From positions 1 through 64,000 of the forward strand of contig NZ_MXPU01000005.1 of assembly GCF_002204185.1 (NCBI RefSeq): a stretch of 64,000 bases of DNA, given 5' to 3'. A program made the position numbers and the translations under genes. The notes below the pieces were generated by a model, which saw only the letters and a list, made by a program, of their open reading frames with translations, was not told the DNA's origin and searched no databases. Source of the stretch: Rhizobium esperanzae (GTDB lineage Bacteria > Pseudomonadota > Alphaproteobacteria > Rhizobiales > Rhizobiaceae). Shown piece after piece: positions 17,402 to 25,812 of the stretch; the stretch's first letter is position 1; each line of letters begins with the position of its first letter.

Positions 17402-17896
17402 TTACCGCGCGCCCTGATCCAGGCGCGTGCGGATCGCGTTCATCTGCTCGATCTCCGCACGCTGGCCGCTCGAGATGTTGGCGCAGAGCGCGACCAGTTC
17501 GGGATCGTTGAGGGCTGCTTCCCGGCACATGAGGATTGCGCCTGAATGATGAGGCACCATCGAGGCGATGAATTGGCGGTCGCCTATGAGAGCCTGAGTG
17601 CGAGTGCCTGCAAAGGCCGCGACGAACAGGATCGCCAGGCCGACATGGATGGCGGCGTTCAGCTTCCTGTTCCCGTACATGCCGCCCATGGTGGCGAGCA
17701 TGATGATGCCCATCGGGGCCACCATCGTCAGCGCCATGTAGAGCATGTTGAGATTGTTCCGGAAATCGCTCCAGCCATCGATCATCGAGAACATCACGAA
17801 GTACATGACGATGAGGCTGAGGATCATGTTGGCAGCGAACATGGAATAGGAATGCCTGCTCATCCCCCCATGTCGGGAATTGTGGTGATTGCGCAT
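17402..17896 (-). CDS. DUF305 membrane protein
   Basis: A 164-aa protein with a His-rich N-terminus (MRNHHNSRHGG), three membrane helices (about residues 18-110) and a C-terminal DUF305 segment with the characteristic D-x2-FI-x2-MVPHH-x2-A motif near residue 114. DUF305 proteins often accompany copper-handling genes, and a broken multicopper oxidase lies next door on the same strand. ATG 17896 is preceded by a strong AAGGAGG; the longer frame upstream crosses a RIME repeat and is rejected. The C-terminal part of DUF305 is short here (about 50 residues). Confidence 0.85.
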   Translation of the reverse strand: MRNHHNSRHGGMSRHSYSMFAANMILSLIVMYFVMFSMIDGWSDFRNNLNMLYMALTMVAPMGIIMLATMGGMYGNRKLNAAIHVGLAILFVAAFAGTRTQALIGDRQFIASMVPHHSGAILMCREAALNDPELVALCANISSGQRAEIEQMNAIRTRLDQGAR

Positions 17897-17938
17897 TGCT
17901 AGCCTCCTTCCGGCCTTCGGACCGAGTCGGAAGGCGGT

Positions 17939-18040
17939 TAGAGCAATTCCAGGAAAAGTGCGAAGCCGTCTTCCCTCCGGAATCGCGTAAATCCAAAAGG
18001 TTAGAGGGGTTCTGCGCTCCGTGAAAAGCTGAACCGCTCC
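17939..18040 (+). repeat. RIME-type palindromic repeat, copy 2 (diverged)
   Basis: The same element as at 2639-2742, in the same orientation, sharing the opening agagcaattccaggaaaag and the ggaat-gcgtaaa middle. The outer palindrome has decayed (TAGAGGGGTTCTG against CTGAACCGCTCC). It sits between the DUF305 start and the multicopper oxidase remnant, so it may have entered while that locus was decaying. Confidence 0.8.
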
Positions 18041-18148
18041 AGGATGTTTCCGAGGCAACAACTCGGAGGCATACGCCTTAACCTTGCATCGGCGCGTTGG
18101 TTCCCGGGTCGCCAGAGCTTGCCGGATGCGGGAGCCCGAGCTTGCTGA

Positions 18149-18524
18149 TCAGATCGCGCCCTCGTAAGCGATGTACGTCATCATCCCCGTCGCCATGTGG
18201 TACAGGTGGTGGCAGTGGAGCGGCCAACGACCGGGATTGGCGGTATCGAATTCCACCACGACCTCGGTGGATGAGGGTGTCTTCGGATGTCTCGTAGAGG
18301 AGGCGGATGTCGAGGTCCGTGCCTGGGTCCAGCACGAGGCCGGGCTTGCCGCTGCGGTTGGCCAGTCCTAAGATGGTGGCGGCCTTGCCATTGACGTCCA
18401 GGGTTCTCTTTCCGATGACCAGATCGGCGGGAACATGGTTTGCATGGGCGCGGATGGAATTGAGGATAGGCGAGACGACTGCCGCACTCACGGCGAGCGT
18501 CTTCAGGAAGCGACGGCGATACAT
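18149..18524 (-). pseudogene. multicopper oxidase, internally deleted and frameshifted
   Basis: The 5' part encodes a twin-arginine signal (MYRRRFLKTLAVSAA) and the first strands of cupredoxin domain 1, ending at ETSEDTLIH, where intact enzymes continue WHG. At about 18258-18270 the sequence jumps to the end of the last cupredoxin domain in another frame: EVVVEFDTANPGRW, then the type 1/3 copper motif HCHHLYHMATGMM, ending at TGA 18149-18151. Some 300 residues with the other copper ligands are missing. The shared CCACCGAGG at the join suggests a deletion at short homology. Read straight through, the frame gives a nonsense 148-aa product ending at 18078. Confidence 0.85.
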
Positions 18525-19210
18525 GATATGCCTCTCGATTTATGTCGGCATCCCGACAGTGCTGATGATGGAACTGGCCCGCTGACAGGCGGACGCTTCG
18601 CCAGGCGGCAGCTCGGGGAGGCTTGAAGCCAGGATAAGGGGCTCTTCCGGTAAGATGCTCCTGCAGATAGGAAATACGGGTCAACAAAATCGTCATATTT
18701 GACGACGCGGTCGTCGGTGACGGAAGAATCAATATGCAGCCAGCGCAAATGCTGCTGCAGCGCGCCTGGTCACCGAGTGCCAGCTTTGAGTGATGATCGT
18801 CTTGGTGAGGGTGATCAATGGACGCTCTGTGTTCCGTCGGCGGAGGGCCGCTTGGTACGCGCATCAGGAGCGAGGGTTCGATGTCTGCCATGTCGGCAGA
18901 ACATGCGTTTCACCTGATGCTGCAGACCTGCGCGTCGTGTCACTCGCGGTTTCGGGCAAAATGACTGGGCTGCCGATCCCCCTGCGAGGGTAGTTTGGCT
19001 TACTCGAAGCCTTGCCCAGTAAGAGGATCAGACATGGCCAGTGCATGGCCGTGATGCCATCATCTACTGCCAGTCAATCTTTTGCGCTGGCAATAGCTAG
19101 CGGACGATCTTAAAGGACGGTGTTCGCAAGCGGATCAGCCGCATGCTTGAGATAGCCGATCACTCACGACACGATCAAGCGGTGCCATGTGGCTTCGTCT
19201 GATCGGCTGG
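18525..19210. other. decayed intergenic region
   Basis: Nearly 700 bp without an intact gene between the multicopper oxidase remnant and glucose dehydrogenase. The only recognisable coding trace is a cytochrome c'-like C-terminus at 18818-18964. I see no insertion sequence ends, tRNA or clear promoter. Together with the oxidase remnant it looks like the residue of deletions in an older redox or copper locus. Confidence 0.5.
18818..18964 (+). pseudogene. cytochrome c'-like C-terminal fragment
   Basis: A short 48-codon frame ends in MLQTCASCHSRFRAK, matching the C-terminal haem site (C-x2-C-H-x-x-FR-x-K) of cytochrome c'/c556 proteins. The four-helix body (about 110 residues) and signal peptide are absent, and the upstream codons do not resemble the family. 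I read it as a gene remnant; a real 48-aa haem peptide is unlikely. Its strand is opposite to the neighbouring oxidase remnant. Confidence 0.4.
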
Positions 19211-21529
19211 CTAATTCCCGTCTCTTAGGGAGAAGGCGAATACATAGTCGCCGACGTCAGTCGAATTTGCTGCTCCGCCAACCGAGACCAGAACATATTG
19301 CTTGCCGGTCTTCGGTGAGACGTAGGTCATCGGCGTCGCACTCGAGCCGACCGGCAAAGGATATTTCCAGAGCTCGCTGCCGTTCTCGGCGTCAAAGGCG
19401 CGGATATAATAGTCCTGGAAGCCGGCAAAAAAGACGAGGCCGCCGGCAGTCGCCGATGTACCCGCATAGGTCGGCAAGCCCATCGACATGGGCAAATTCA
19501 TCTTGATCTTGAATGGTCCGAGCTGTTCGGCAGTCCCAGCCGGCACCTGCCATGCGATTTTGCGTGTGTTCAGATCCACTGCCGTCACCGTGCCCCATGG
19601 CGGTTGCGTGCAGGGAATGCGCAGTCTTGACGTCCACTTCTCGGTCGTCATGCCATAGGGCGTGCCGCGCTGCGGGGCGGAGGGGCCGTGTGCGGTCGTG
19701 ACGAGGGCAAAATCGACGTAATCGGCCCGCGGCACGAGCGCGAAGATGCTGGGGACGCGAATGTCGTTCATGAAGACGCGGTTGTTGGGCAGGTCGACCG
19801 AGACGCTTCCCCAGTTGAGGCCGCCCAGATTTCCCGGCTGCTGAATTGCAGGATGCGTGCCGATCGGGGTGAAATCGCCGTCGTAGCGCATCTTGCGAAA
19901 GGCGATGCGGCAGGCCAGCTGATCGAACATCGTCAGACCCCAGGCCCGCTGCTCCGTGACACGTTCCGCACCGATCGTCGGCATGCCGACGGAATAGGGC
20001 TGTGTCGGCGACAGCTTCTCTTCCGGCGCGCCTCCTGTCTGCGGCACCGGCTTTTCCTGAACTTCGGCGAGGGGAAGGCCGGTCTGACGGTTGAGCAGGA
20101 AAAGCTGCCCACGTTTGGTGGTCTGCAAGATGGCCGGCACGGTGGCACCATTGCCGTCAGGCAGGTCGATCAGCACCGGTTGGGCCGGCAGATCATAGTC
20201 CCAGATATCATGATGCACGGTCTGGAATTTCCATCGCTCCCGGCCTGTCGTCACATCGAGCGCCACCAATGTCGCGTTGTACTGATCGGCGAAAGCCGGG
20301 CGATTGGCGCCGTAATAATCCGGCGTGGTATTGCCGAGCGGGGCATAGATGAGGCCGAGCTTGTCGTCGAAGGCGGCTGTCGTCCACATATTGGGCGTGG
20401 CGCGGGTGTAGGTCTCGCCTGCCGGCGGAAGCTTGGTGATCGCCGGATTACCGAGATCCCAAGCCCATTCGAGCCCGCCGGTGACCACATTAAATGCGCG
20501 AATGACGCCTGACGGCTCGCCGACCTCCTGATTGTCCGTGACCCAGCCTCCGATGACAATCAGGTTGCGGGCAATCAGCGGAGCCGATGTCTGGAAATAG
20601 TAGCCGGTCTTGATTTCACCCATGCCCTGAGAGAGCTGCACGGTGCCGTTGTCGCCGAAGCCCGTGCATGGCGCGCCGGTTTTGCTGTCGATCTCGAGGA
20701 GGCGGGCATCGATCGTCGTCTGTATCAGGCGCTCGTCGCAGAGACCATCGGGTGATCGGCTTTCCTCCGGCATCTTATAATAGCCGAGGCCGCGGCAACG
20801 CTGCCAATAGGGCGCCGACGCCTTGGGGTCGAAGGTCCAGCGGGGTTTTCCCGTATCGGCATCAAGGGCGGCGATCACATCCGTCGGCGTGCAAGTGTAG
20901 ACGGTATCGCCGATCTGCAAAGGCGTGTTCTGGTCGACGCCGTCGCCTCTGCCGCTGCGATATGTCCAGGCAAGATCGAGCCTGGCAACGTTGCCGCGAT
21001 TGATCTGATCGAATGGGGAATAGCGATCTCCCTCCGTGCCGCGGCCATAGGATGTCCAGTGGGAGGGGGAGTTGTCGCCTCGGACCGTCTTGTAGGTAGG
21101 GATATCGCCGGAGGGGCGGATCGCCTCATGCGGCGTGAAAGCAAGACCAAAGCCTGCAGCAAACAGAATGGCGGCAAGCAGGGCGCCGCCGTGGAAAAGC
21201 TTTCGGTTGGCGGTCGGCAAACGTGCTGGTGCAAAAAGAAACGCAAATCCCGCCAGCGCAATGGGGGACATCAAGCGTGCGAAGAGCCCCCAGAAATTGG
21301 TGCCCGACTCCCACAATGCCCAGGGAAGGGTGAAAACGACGACAAGCAGGATGATGAGTGCGCCCAGCGGCGTCCGGCGCCATAGCAGAACGGCTGCAAC
21401 GAGATAGGCAAGTCCTGTGATTGCGTAATAGGAGGAGCCGCCGAGGCTCAGCAGCAAGGCGCCGCCTCCCATCAAGCCCAATCCGATCAAGGCGAGAACG
21501 ATACAGAACAAAGCGGCCAGAAATTTCAT
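19211..21529 (-). CDS. gcd: membrane-bound PQQ-dependent glucose dehydrogenase
   Basis: A 772-aa quinoprotein that oxidises aldoses such as D-glucose to lactones in the periplasm and delivers electrons to ubiquinone. The N-terminus (about residues 1-135) holds five membrane helices; the rest is a PQQ beta-propeller with repeated tryptophan-docking motifs (ALDADTGKPRWTF, ALDVTTGRERWKFQ, AFDAENGSELWKYP). Length is near the roughly 800 aa usual for Gcd. Start at ATG 21529 is set by GAGGAG 3-4 nt upstream; the extra 42 codons upstream are not membrane-like. No PQQ biosynthesis genes are in this window, so PQQ must come from elsewhere. Confidence 0.93.
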   Translation of the reverse strand: MKFLAALFCIVLALIGLGLMGGGALLLSLGGSSYYAITGLAYLVAAVLLWRRTPLGALIILLVVVFTLPWALWESGTNFWGLFARLMSPIALAGFAFLFAPARLPTANRKLFHGGALLAAILFAAGFGLAFTPHEAIRPSGDIPTYKTVRGDNSPSHWTSYGRGTEGDRYSPFDQINRGNVARLDLAWTYRSGRGDGVDQNTPLQIGDTVYTCTPTDVIAALDADTGKPRWTFDPKASAPYWQRCRGLGYYKMPEESRSPDGLCDERLIQTTIDARLLEIDSKTGAPCTGFGDNGTVQLSQGMGEIKTGYYFQTSAPLIARNLIVIGGWVTDNQEVGEPSGVIRAFNVVTGGLEWAWDLGNPAITKLPPAGETYTRATPNMWTTAAFDDKLGLIYAPLGNTTPDYYGANRPAFADQYNATLVALDVTTGRERWKFQTVHHDIWDYDLPAQPVLIDLPDGNGATVPAILQTTKRGQLFLLNRQTGLPLAEVQEKPVPQTGGAPEEKLSPTQPYSVGMPTIGAERVTEQRAWGLTMFDQLACRIAFRKMRYDGDFTPIGTHPAIQQPGNLGGLNWGSVSVDLPNNRVFMNDIRVPSIFALVPRADYVDFALVTTAHGPSAPQRGTPYGMTTEKWTSRLRIPCTQPPWGTVTAVDLNTRKIAWQVPAGTAEQLGPFKIKMNLPMSMGLPTYAGTSATAGGLVFFAGFQDYYIRAFDAENGSELWKYPLPVGSSATPMTYVSPKTGKQYVLVSVGGAANSTDVGDYVFAFSLRDGN

Positions 21530-21746
21530 CGTCTCCTCATCCAATTCGCTGCCCGGTCGCCCGCATTCGTCTCCGACCATCGGCGGCGCCTCGTGCAGCA
21601 CGGGGCCATTGGAGCGATGGTCAGCTATTCGTCCCGACGACGGGCAGTCCCTCAATTTTTTCCTGATGTAGCTGCGGTCACTGACACGTGTCCCCGAGCC
21701 GGCAATGATGCTTGCGATTGCGTCAAAACTTCTGAAAGGGGCACTG

Positions 21747-22856
21747 ATGGTTCTCGGCGAAAAACTTGATCTGGCGAAGGGGCGGCCGACAGGATTTGAC
21801 TACATGCGATTGCTGTTGGCCTTTTCGGTGCTTTGGATCCATACGGCTCGTGTCACCTACGGCGATGATCTGTTTTTGTGGGAAACGCCCCTGCGTCCCT
21901 TTATCAAGTCGGTGCTGCCCATGTTCTTTGCATTGAGTGGGTTCCTGGTTGCCGGCAGTCTAGGGCGCTCGAAGACGTTGATCTCTTTTCTTGGCAATCG
22001 ATTTATCCGGATTTATCCCGCCCTCGCAGTGGAAGTGTTGCTGGCTGCTTTTATACTGGGAGCGATCTATACCGAGTATGACCTCAGTAACTACTTCACC
22101 GAGCCCCAGTTTTTTACCTATCTGCTGAATGTCACCGGGCACATTCACTTCAATCTTCCGGGGGTGTTCCTGAGCAATCCTGACGCCGCGATGGTAAACG
22201 GGCAGCTCTGGACCGTGCCCTTCGAACTTGAATGCTACGTCGCGATCGCCGTGCTTTTCCTGCTCGGCGTGGTCAGGCGGCGCGTGCTCGCGCTCGTCGC
22301 AACGACGGCGTTGTTCGTAGGTTTTGGGCTTGCGCGATATTGGAAGCATGAGAGCAACTGGGCATTCATGCCGACGACCGCGTCGGGGAACCTGCTGATC
22401 GGCGCCTTCCTCCTGGGCGTGACGATTTATCTCTACAAGGACAAGATTCTGTGGGATGTCCGCATCTTCATCGCTTCTGTTGCCGTCATATTGTGGGCTT
22501 ACTGGTTCAGCTCTTTTGGGGACTTCGTTGCCATTCCGGCTATTGGATATGTAACGGTCTTTCTCGGCCTGACCTCGCCCCGCAAGCTCGGAGTGCTTCA
22601 GGGGGCCGACTATTCCTATGGCGTATTCCTCTATGGCTATCCCATCCAGCAGGCCTTCGTCGCGCTCGGACCCTGGGCGCATAACTGGTGGCTGAATGGG
22701 ATCGTCTGCAGCATCATTGTCACTTGTTTTGCCGCCTTCTCATGGCGATTCATCGAAAAGCCGGCGTTGGAATTGAGGAGACAGGTGACCTGGCTCGAGA
22801 ACCTCTACCTGCAACGCGGCACGAGACGGGAATTGGCCGGCGCGGTTTTGAAGTAA
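21747..22856 (+). CDS. acyltransferase family 3 membrane protein
   Basis: A 369-aa, about 10-helix acyltransferase (OafA/NodX/ExoZ type) that transfers acetyl or similar groups to surface polysaccharides. Signatures: R-x9-H in TM1 (MRLLLAFSVLWIHT), MFFALSGFLVAGS, and RFIRIYPAL. ATG 21747 has AAAGGGG 6 nt upstream; an in-frame ATG at 21705 has no ribosome site. It borders the polysaccharide locus and converges with the glycosyltransferase at 22973, so O-acetylation of that polymer is the likely job (inference). Confidence 0.88.
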   Translation: MVLGEKLDLAKGRPTGFDYMRLLLAFSVLWIHTARVTYGDDLFLWETPLRPFIKSVLPMFFALSGFLVAGSLGRSKTLISFLGNRFIRIYPALAVEVLLAAFILGAIYTEYDLSNYFTEPQFFTYLLNVTGHIHFNLPGVFLSNPDAAMVNGQLWTVPFELECYVAIAVLFLLGVVRRRVLALVATTALFVGFGLARYWKHESNWAFMPTTASGNLLIGAFLLGVTIYLYKDKILWDVRIFIASVAVILWAYWFSSFGDFVAIPAIGYVTVFLGLTSPRKLGVLQGADYSYGVFLYGYPIQQAFVALGPWAHNWWLNGIVCSIIVTCFAAFSWRFIEKPALELRRQVTWLENLYLQRGTRRELAGAVLK

Positions 22857-22972
22857 GCTTCTCGACCGCCCACCGGGACTTTGGTCATTGAGCGAGGATG
22901 CCCGGCTCAGCAAAGAGATCATCGGGATTTGCGGTCGCTGACCGAACCCGCTGCATATCTTGCTGGGACTGT

Positions 22973-23995
22973 TTAGATTTCGCTCCCGGAGATGTTTTTC
23001 CAGTTTTTCCAGCCTTCACCTTGAATAAGCCCGTGATCGGACAAGTCCTTCCAGCTCGTGTAAGTGCCCGTATCGTCATGGACGAAGTCGCCCATGTCCT
23101 TGTCGGAGGAGTAAACGGTGTATTCTTCCGTATGCTGAGAACGGTGGGCGGCATCGGCAACCTTGTGCACGAAGGTCGATAGGAATTTGAAGTGAAGAAG
23201 GGCGCCGGATACGCCGAGCGCGCCGCGCATGTCGCCCAGATTCAGGGAAAGCGGCCAGACCTGGTGCGATGATTTGAGAAACAGCCGTTCACCTGTCACA
23301 TAGACGAGGGGGATCTTGTTGAGCGCCGGCCCATCCCAGAGCCGATCACGAAAATAGATGCGGCCGCGAACGCCGCCTTTGATCCATATCGTCCCGTTGC
23401 GTTCGTCGAAATGAGCGACATAGCCGGATCGGTCGAAAAGATTACAGACCTCGAGCGGATTGCGGCCGGGTTCGCATATGTTTTCGAGAACCGGACGCGA
23501 GCTGTACATGTCGATCATGACCGAGCGGAGGGAATGACCGCCGGTGGATTCGATATAAGCGGTCAGCTGATCGATCGGGCAGGAGTCGCAATGGGGATAG
23601 ACCAAGAACTCGTCTGCATCGACATAAAGGACCCATTTCTCCCGGCAGTACCGGTTGATGACCTCGTTGATCCAGTCGTTTCCGAACCTTGCCGCCTTGT
23701 AGGAGCCATGAGCTGATAGGAGCGAGACATCGTCGAAGCCGGATAGCAATTCGGCCGTTCCGTCCGTCGAGCCGTTGTCGATGCAGATAAAATGTTCGAA
23801 ACCGAGATTACGATAATATTGCAGGAAGAATGCCAGCCGGTGGCCTTCGTCACGGATGACTGAGATGACGACGTGGCGGGCCTGCCTGAGCCCGCTGCGC
23901 AGCACGTCATCGCGAACCTGCCGAGCCTTGAGCGACCGGCGCAGGCGGGCTTTTGCGTAATGCGAGATACTGGCGACGGAAACCCGATAACTCAT
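22973..23995 (-). CDS. glycosyltransferase family 2/92-like
   Basis: A 340-aa cytosolic glycosyltransferase of the Glyco_tranf_2_4 type. It opens the catalytic fold with HVVISVIRDEGHRLAFFLQY near residue 41, then ICIDNGSTDGTAE and the metal site VLYVDADEFLVYP (DxD-type). No membrane helix is seen. It is the last gene of the minus-strand polysaccharide series, 106 bp from the GT8 gene. AGGA precedes the ATG. The sugar it adds cannot be told from sequence. Confidence 0.85.
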   Translation of the reverse strand: MSYRVSVASISHYAKARLRRSLKARQVRDDVLRSGLRQARHVVISVIRDEGHRLAFFLQYYRNLGFEHFICIDNGSTDGTAELLSGFDDVSLLSAHGSYKAARFGNDWINEVINRYCREKWVLYVDADEFLVYPHCDSCPIDQLTAYIESTGGHSLRSVMIDMYSSRPVLENICEPGRNPLEVCNLFDRSGYVAHFDERNGTIWIKGGVRGRIYFRDRLWDGPALNKIPLVYVTGERLFLKSSHQVWPLSLNLGDMRGALGVSGALLHFKFLSTFVHKVADAAHRSQHTEEYTVYSSDKDMGDFVHDDTGTYTSWKDLSDHGLIQGEGWKNWKNISGSEI

Positions 23996-24101
23996 ATTCC
24001 ATCCTGAACATTATCCGTTCCCGGAATCATTAGCCTTGCTTCGAGAAGCCCGACGGACGGAGCACAGAGCAATTTCGGCTGGTGGGAACAATATGCGGTC
24101 A

Positions 24102-25013
24102 TCATACGGCGTAATCGCCAACCAGCAGGCTCTGGACCCGCGGGTGGGGGCCGTTCCTCTCGATCGCGTGTTCGATGCGTGCCCGCATCGACCGATATTT
24201 ATAGAGTATCTTCCGATCGAGGCTTATTCCGCGATAGAGCGCGTTGTAAATAGGATGGGCTTTGCGCAGATCGACATAAACTTGGCTTTCCCGATCGGTC
24301 CATGGAAAGAAGGTTCCATGCCATGGCTTCGGATGCGCCATATAGTGGACGATCGCCAGCGACGACATGTTCACCAGATGCAGAAACTGCTTGGGAAAGT
24401 TCCAGCGGTTGGATACGAGGATGAGCGACGAACCGCAAACATGGTTCAATGCGCCCTGATCGTGTTTGCCCTCGCAAGCCTCGGGGTTGCTGGCAAAAAG
24501 CTCAAGCGCCTCCTGTCCGATCCAGCCGTTGCGATGGAATTTCAGGACCCCCGCATTGAAGTAGTGGTTGTCCTTTCCAGTATTGAGGAAGTCCTGAATT
24601 GCCGTGTAATCGCGGGCCGCGAAAAACCGGCCCTCAGGCACGGTGGCGTTTTCGAGTTTGCCGAGATCGCTGACGATCTGGGTATCGCCATCAAGATAGA
24701 TGATTTGGCTGTAATGGGCGGGCAGGATCTCGCAAAGGACCAATTTGGCCATCGTGCTGACGCTGATGCGCCCCTGAAAATGCGAACTGTCGAGCTTGCC
24801 GAGCGAGTCCTGCAGTGCATCGGTCGCATCTGCCAATTCGACCCCGCTCGCGGCGAGCAGGGCTTTCAACTCGCTGAAATTATCCAGACGTTCAGACATA
24901 AGCACGCAAACGTCGGTTGCGGAGCTTGCGAATTTGCGAGCCTGGAGCGCGGAAAGAATAGTTGGAAATGAATATTCGACATCCGTGACGTAGACAACGC
25001 ACTGATTGTTCAT
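24102..25013 (-). CDS. glycosyltransferase family 8
   Basis: A 303-aa retaining glycosyltransferase of family GT8 (galactosyl/glucosyl transfer in lipopolysaccharide and exopolysaccharide). Seen: DxD metal motif in IIYLDGDTQIV (about residue 107), NAGVLKFHR, the acceptor-side DQGALNHV, and the C-terminal HYMAHPKPWHG, a variant of the family H-x-x-G-x-x-KPW signature with Ala for Gly. It lies in the minus arm of the polysaccharide locus. Probably cytosolic, acting on the lipid-linked repeat unit. Confidence 0.85.
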   Translation of the reverse strand: MNNQCVVYVTDVEYSFPTILSALQARKFASSATDVCVLMSERLDNFSELKALLAASGVELADATDALQDSLGKLDSSHFQGRISVSTMAKLVLCEILPAHYSQIIYLDGDTQIVSDLGKLENATVPEGRFFAARDYTAIQDFLNTGKDNHYFNAGVLKFHRNGWIGQEALELFASNPEACEGKHDQGALNHVCGSSLILVSNRWNFPKQFLHLVNMSSLAIVHYMAHPKPWHGTFFPWTDRESQVYVDLRKAHPIYNALYRGISLDRKILYKYRSMRARIEHAIERNGPHPRVQSLLVGDYAV

Positions 25014-25159
25014 GTCATCACCCTTCCGGTTGTCTTCAATGCGAGTGAATGGCTGCTCTCTTCAGGGTAGAGGGAACAGTTGTTGATCGATCCGGCAGGC
25101 CTGTCGTATGACAGTCCGGTTCGGTATATATTGCGGATCGCCGGACCGCTCGTTCGTTG

Positions 25160-25187
25160 AAACCGCATCCGGCCGCCGGCGGTTTTT
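25160..25187 (+). terminator. terminator-like hairpin with no plus-strand gene before it
   Basis: AAACCGC and GCGGTTT pair around a GC-rich loop and are followed by a T run on the plus strand. There is no plus-strand gene upstream until 22856. It may be a leader attenuator for the small gene at 25322, or chance. The rest of the 308-bp gap 25014-25321 shows nothing else to me. Confidence 0.3.
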
Positions 25188-25321
25188 GTGTACTCCATTG
25201 TTGAGACGCTCATCATGAAGAATGCCGCGCCTGTCACAGGGCTGTGTTTCGACATCTTGAACTGCGGCAAGACGACTGGTGCCGGGACTCTGATCGAAAT
25301 GCAGAGGGAGGGAAGATCGTC

Positions 25322-25621
25322 ATGCTGATCACCACCTTGGTGGCGGCCGTGATTTCGATAGCTGCCGGCGCTTCGATCCGCGCCTGGGCCTTCGCGATAT
25401 TCGCAATCCTTGTGGCATTCGGCTTCGGCAGTGTGGCTTTCGCCGACGGGTCTTCGCTGATCGGGGCGGTCGTTTCCGGTATCGCTTTCCTCGCGCTCAT
25501 GGAAATCGGCTACCTGGCAGGGGTCTTCCTGTCGGGTTTCGCGCGGCGTAGCGCCAGGCTGCGACAAAACGATTCCGCCGCCGATAGCGTCACAGCCACC
25601 AGCGAGCGCCGGCAAGGCTGA
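25322..25621 (+). CDS. small membrane protein in the polysaccharide locus
   Basis: A 99-aa protein with three closely spaced hydrophobic helices (about residues 1-22, 24-42 and 44-70) and a polar C-terminal tail rich in Arg, Ser and Gln. ATG 25322 follows GGGAGGGAAG. It is the only plus-strand gene inside the minus arm. I do not recognise a named family; small membrane proteins of this kind are common in rhizobial exopolysaccharide clusters without known function. Confidence 0.65.
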   Translation: MLITTLVAAVISIAAGASIRAWAFAIFAILVAFGFGSVAFADGSSLIGAVVSGIAFLALMEIGYLAGVFLSGFARRSARLRQNDSAADSVTATSERRQG

Positions 25622-25812
25622 CGGCGAAATAGGATCGGTCGCCGGTCCTTCCCAGGAGAGGGGTGCGGAATCGCGTTCCTCCGAGCTTTTGACTTTACCA
25701 GCATTTCCCGACGGATGCGGCGCCGGCGACTGGCTGCGAATCTGCCCGGGCGTGCGCATCGCTGCAAGGGTGTACCGTCCTCGGCCTTGAACGAAATTCG
25801 CGACTGAGGTCA

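Noticed and set aside
18503..18748. 81-codon minus-strand frame upstream of the oxidase remnant
   Set aside because: No recognisable family, poor start context and runs into the signal-peptide region of the pseudogene in another frame.
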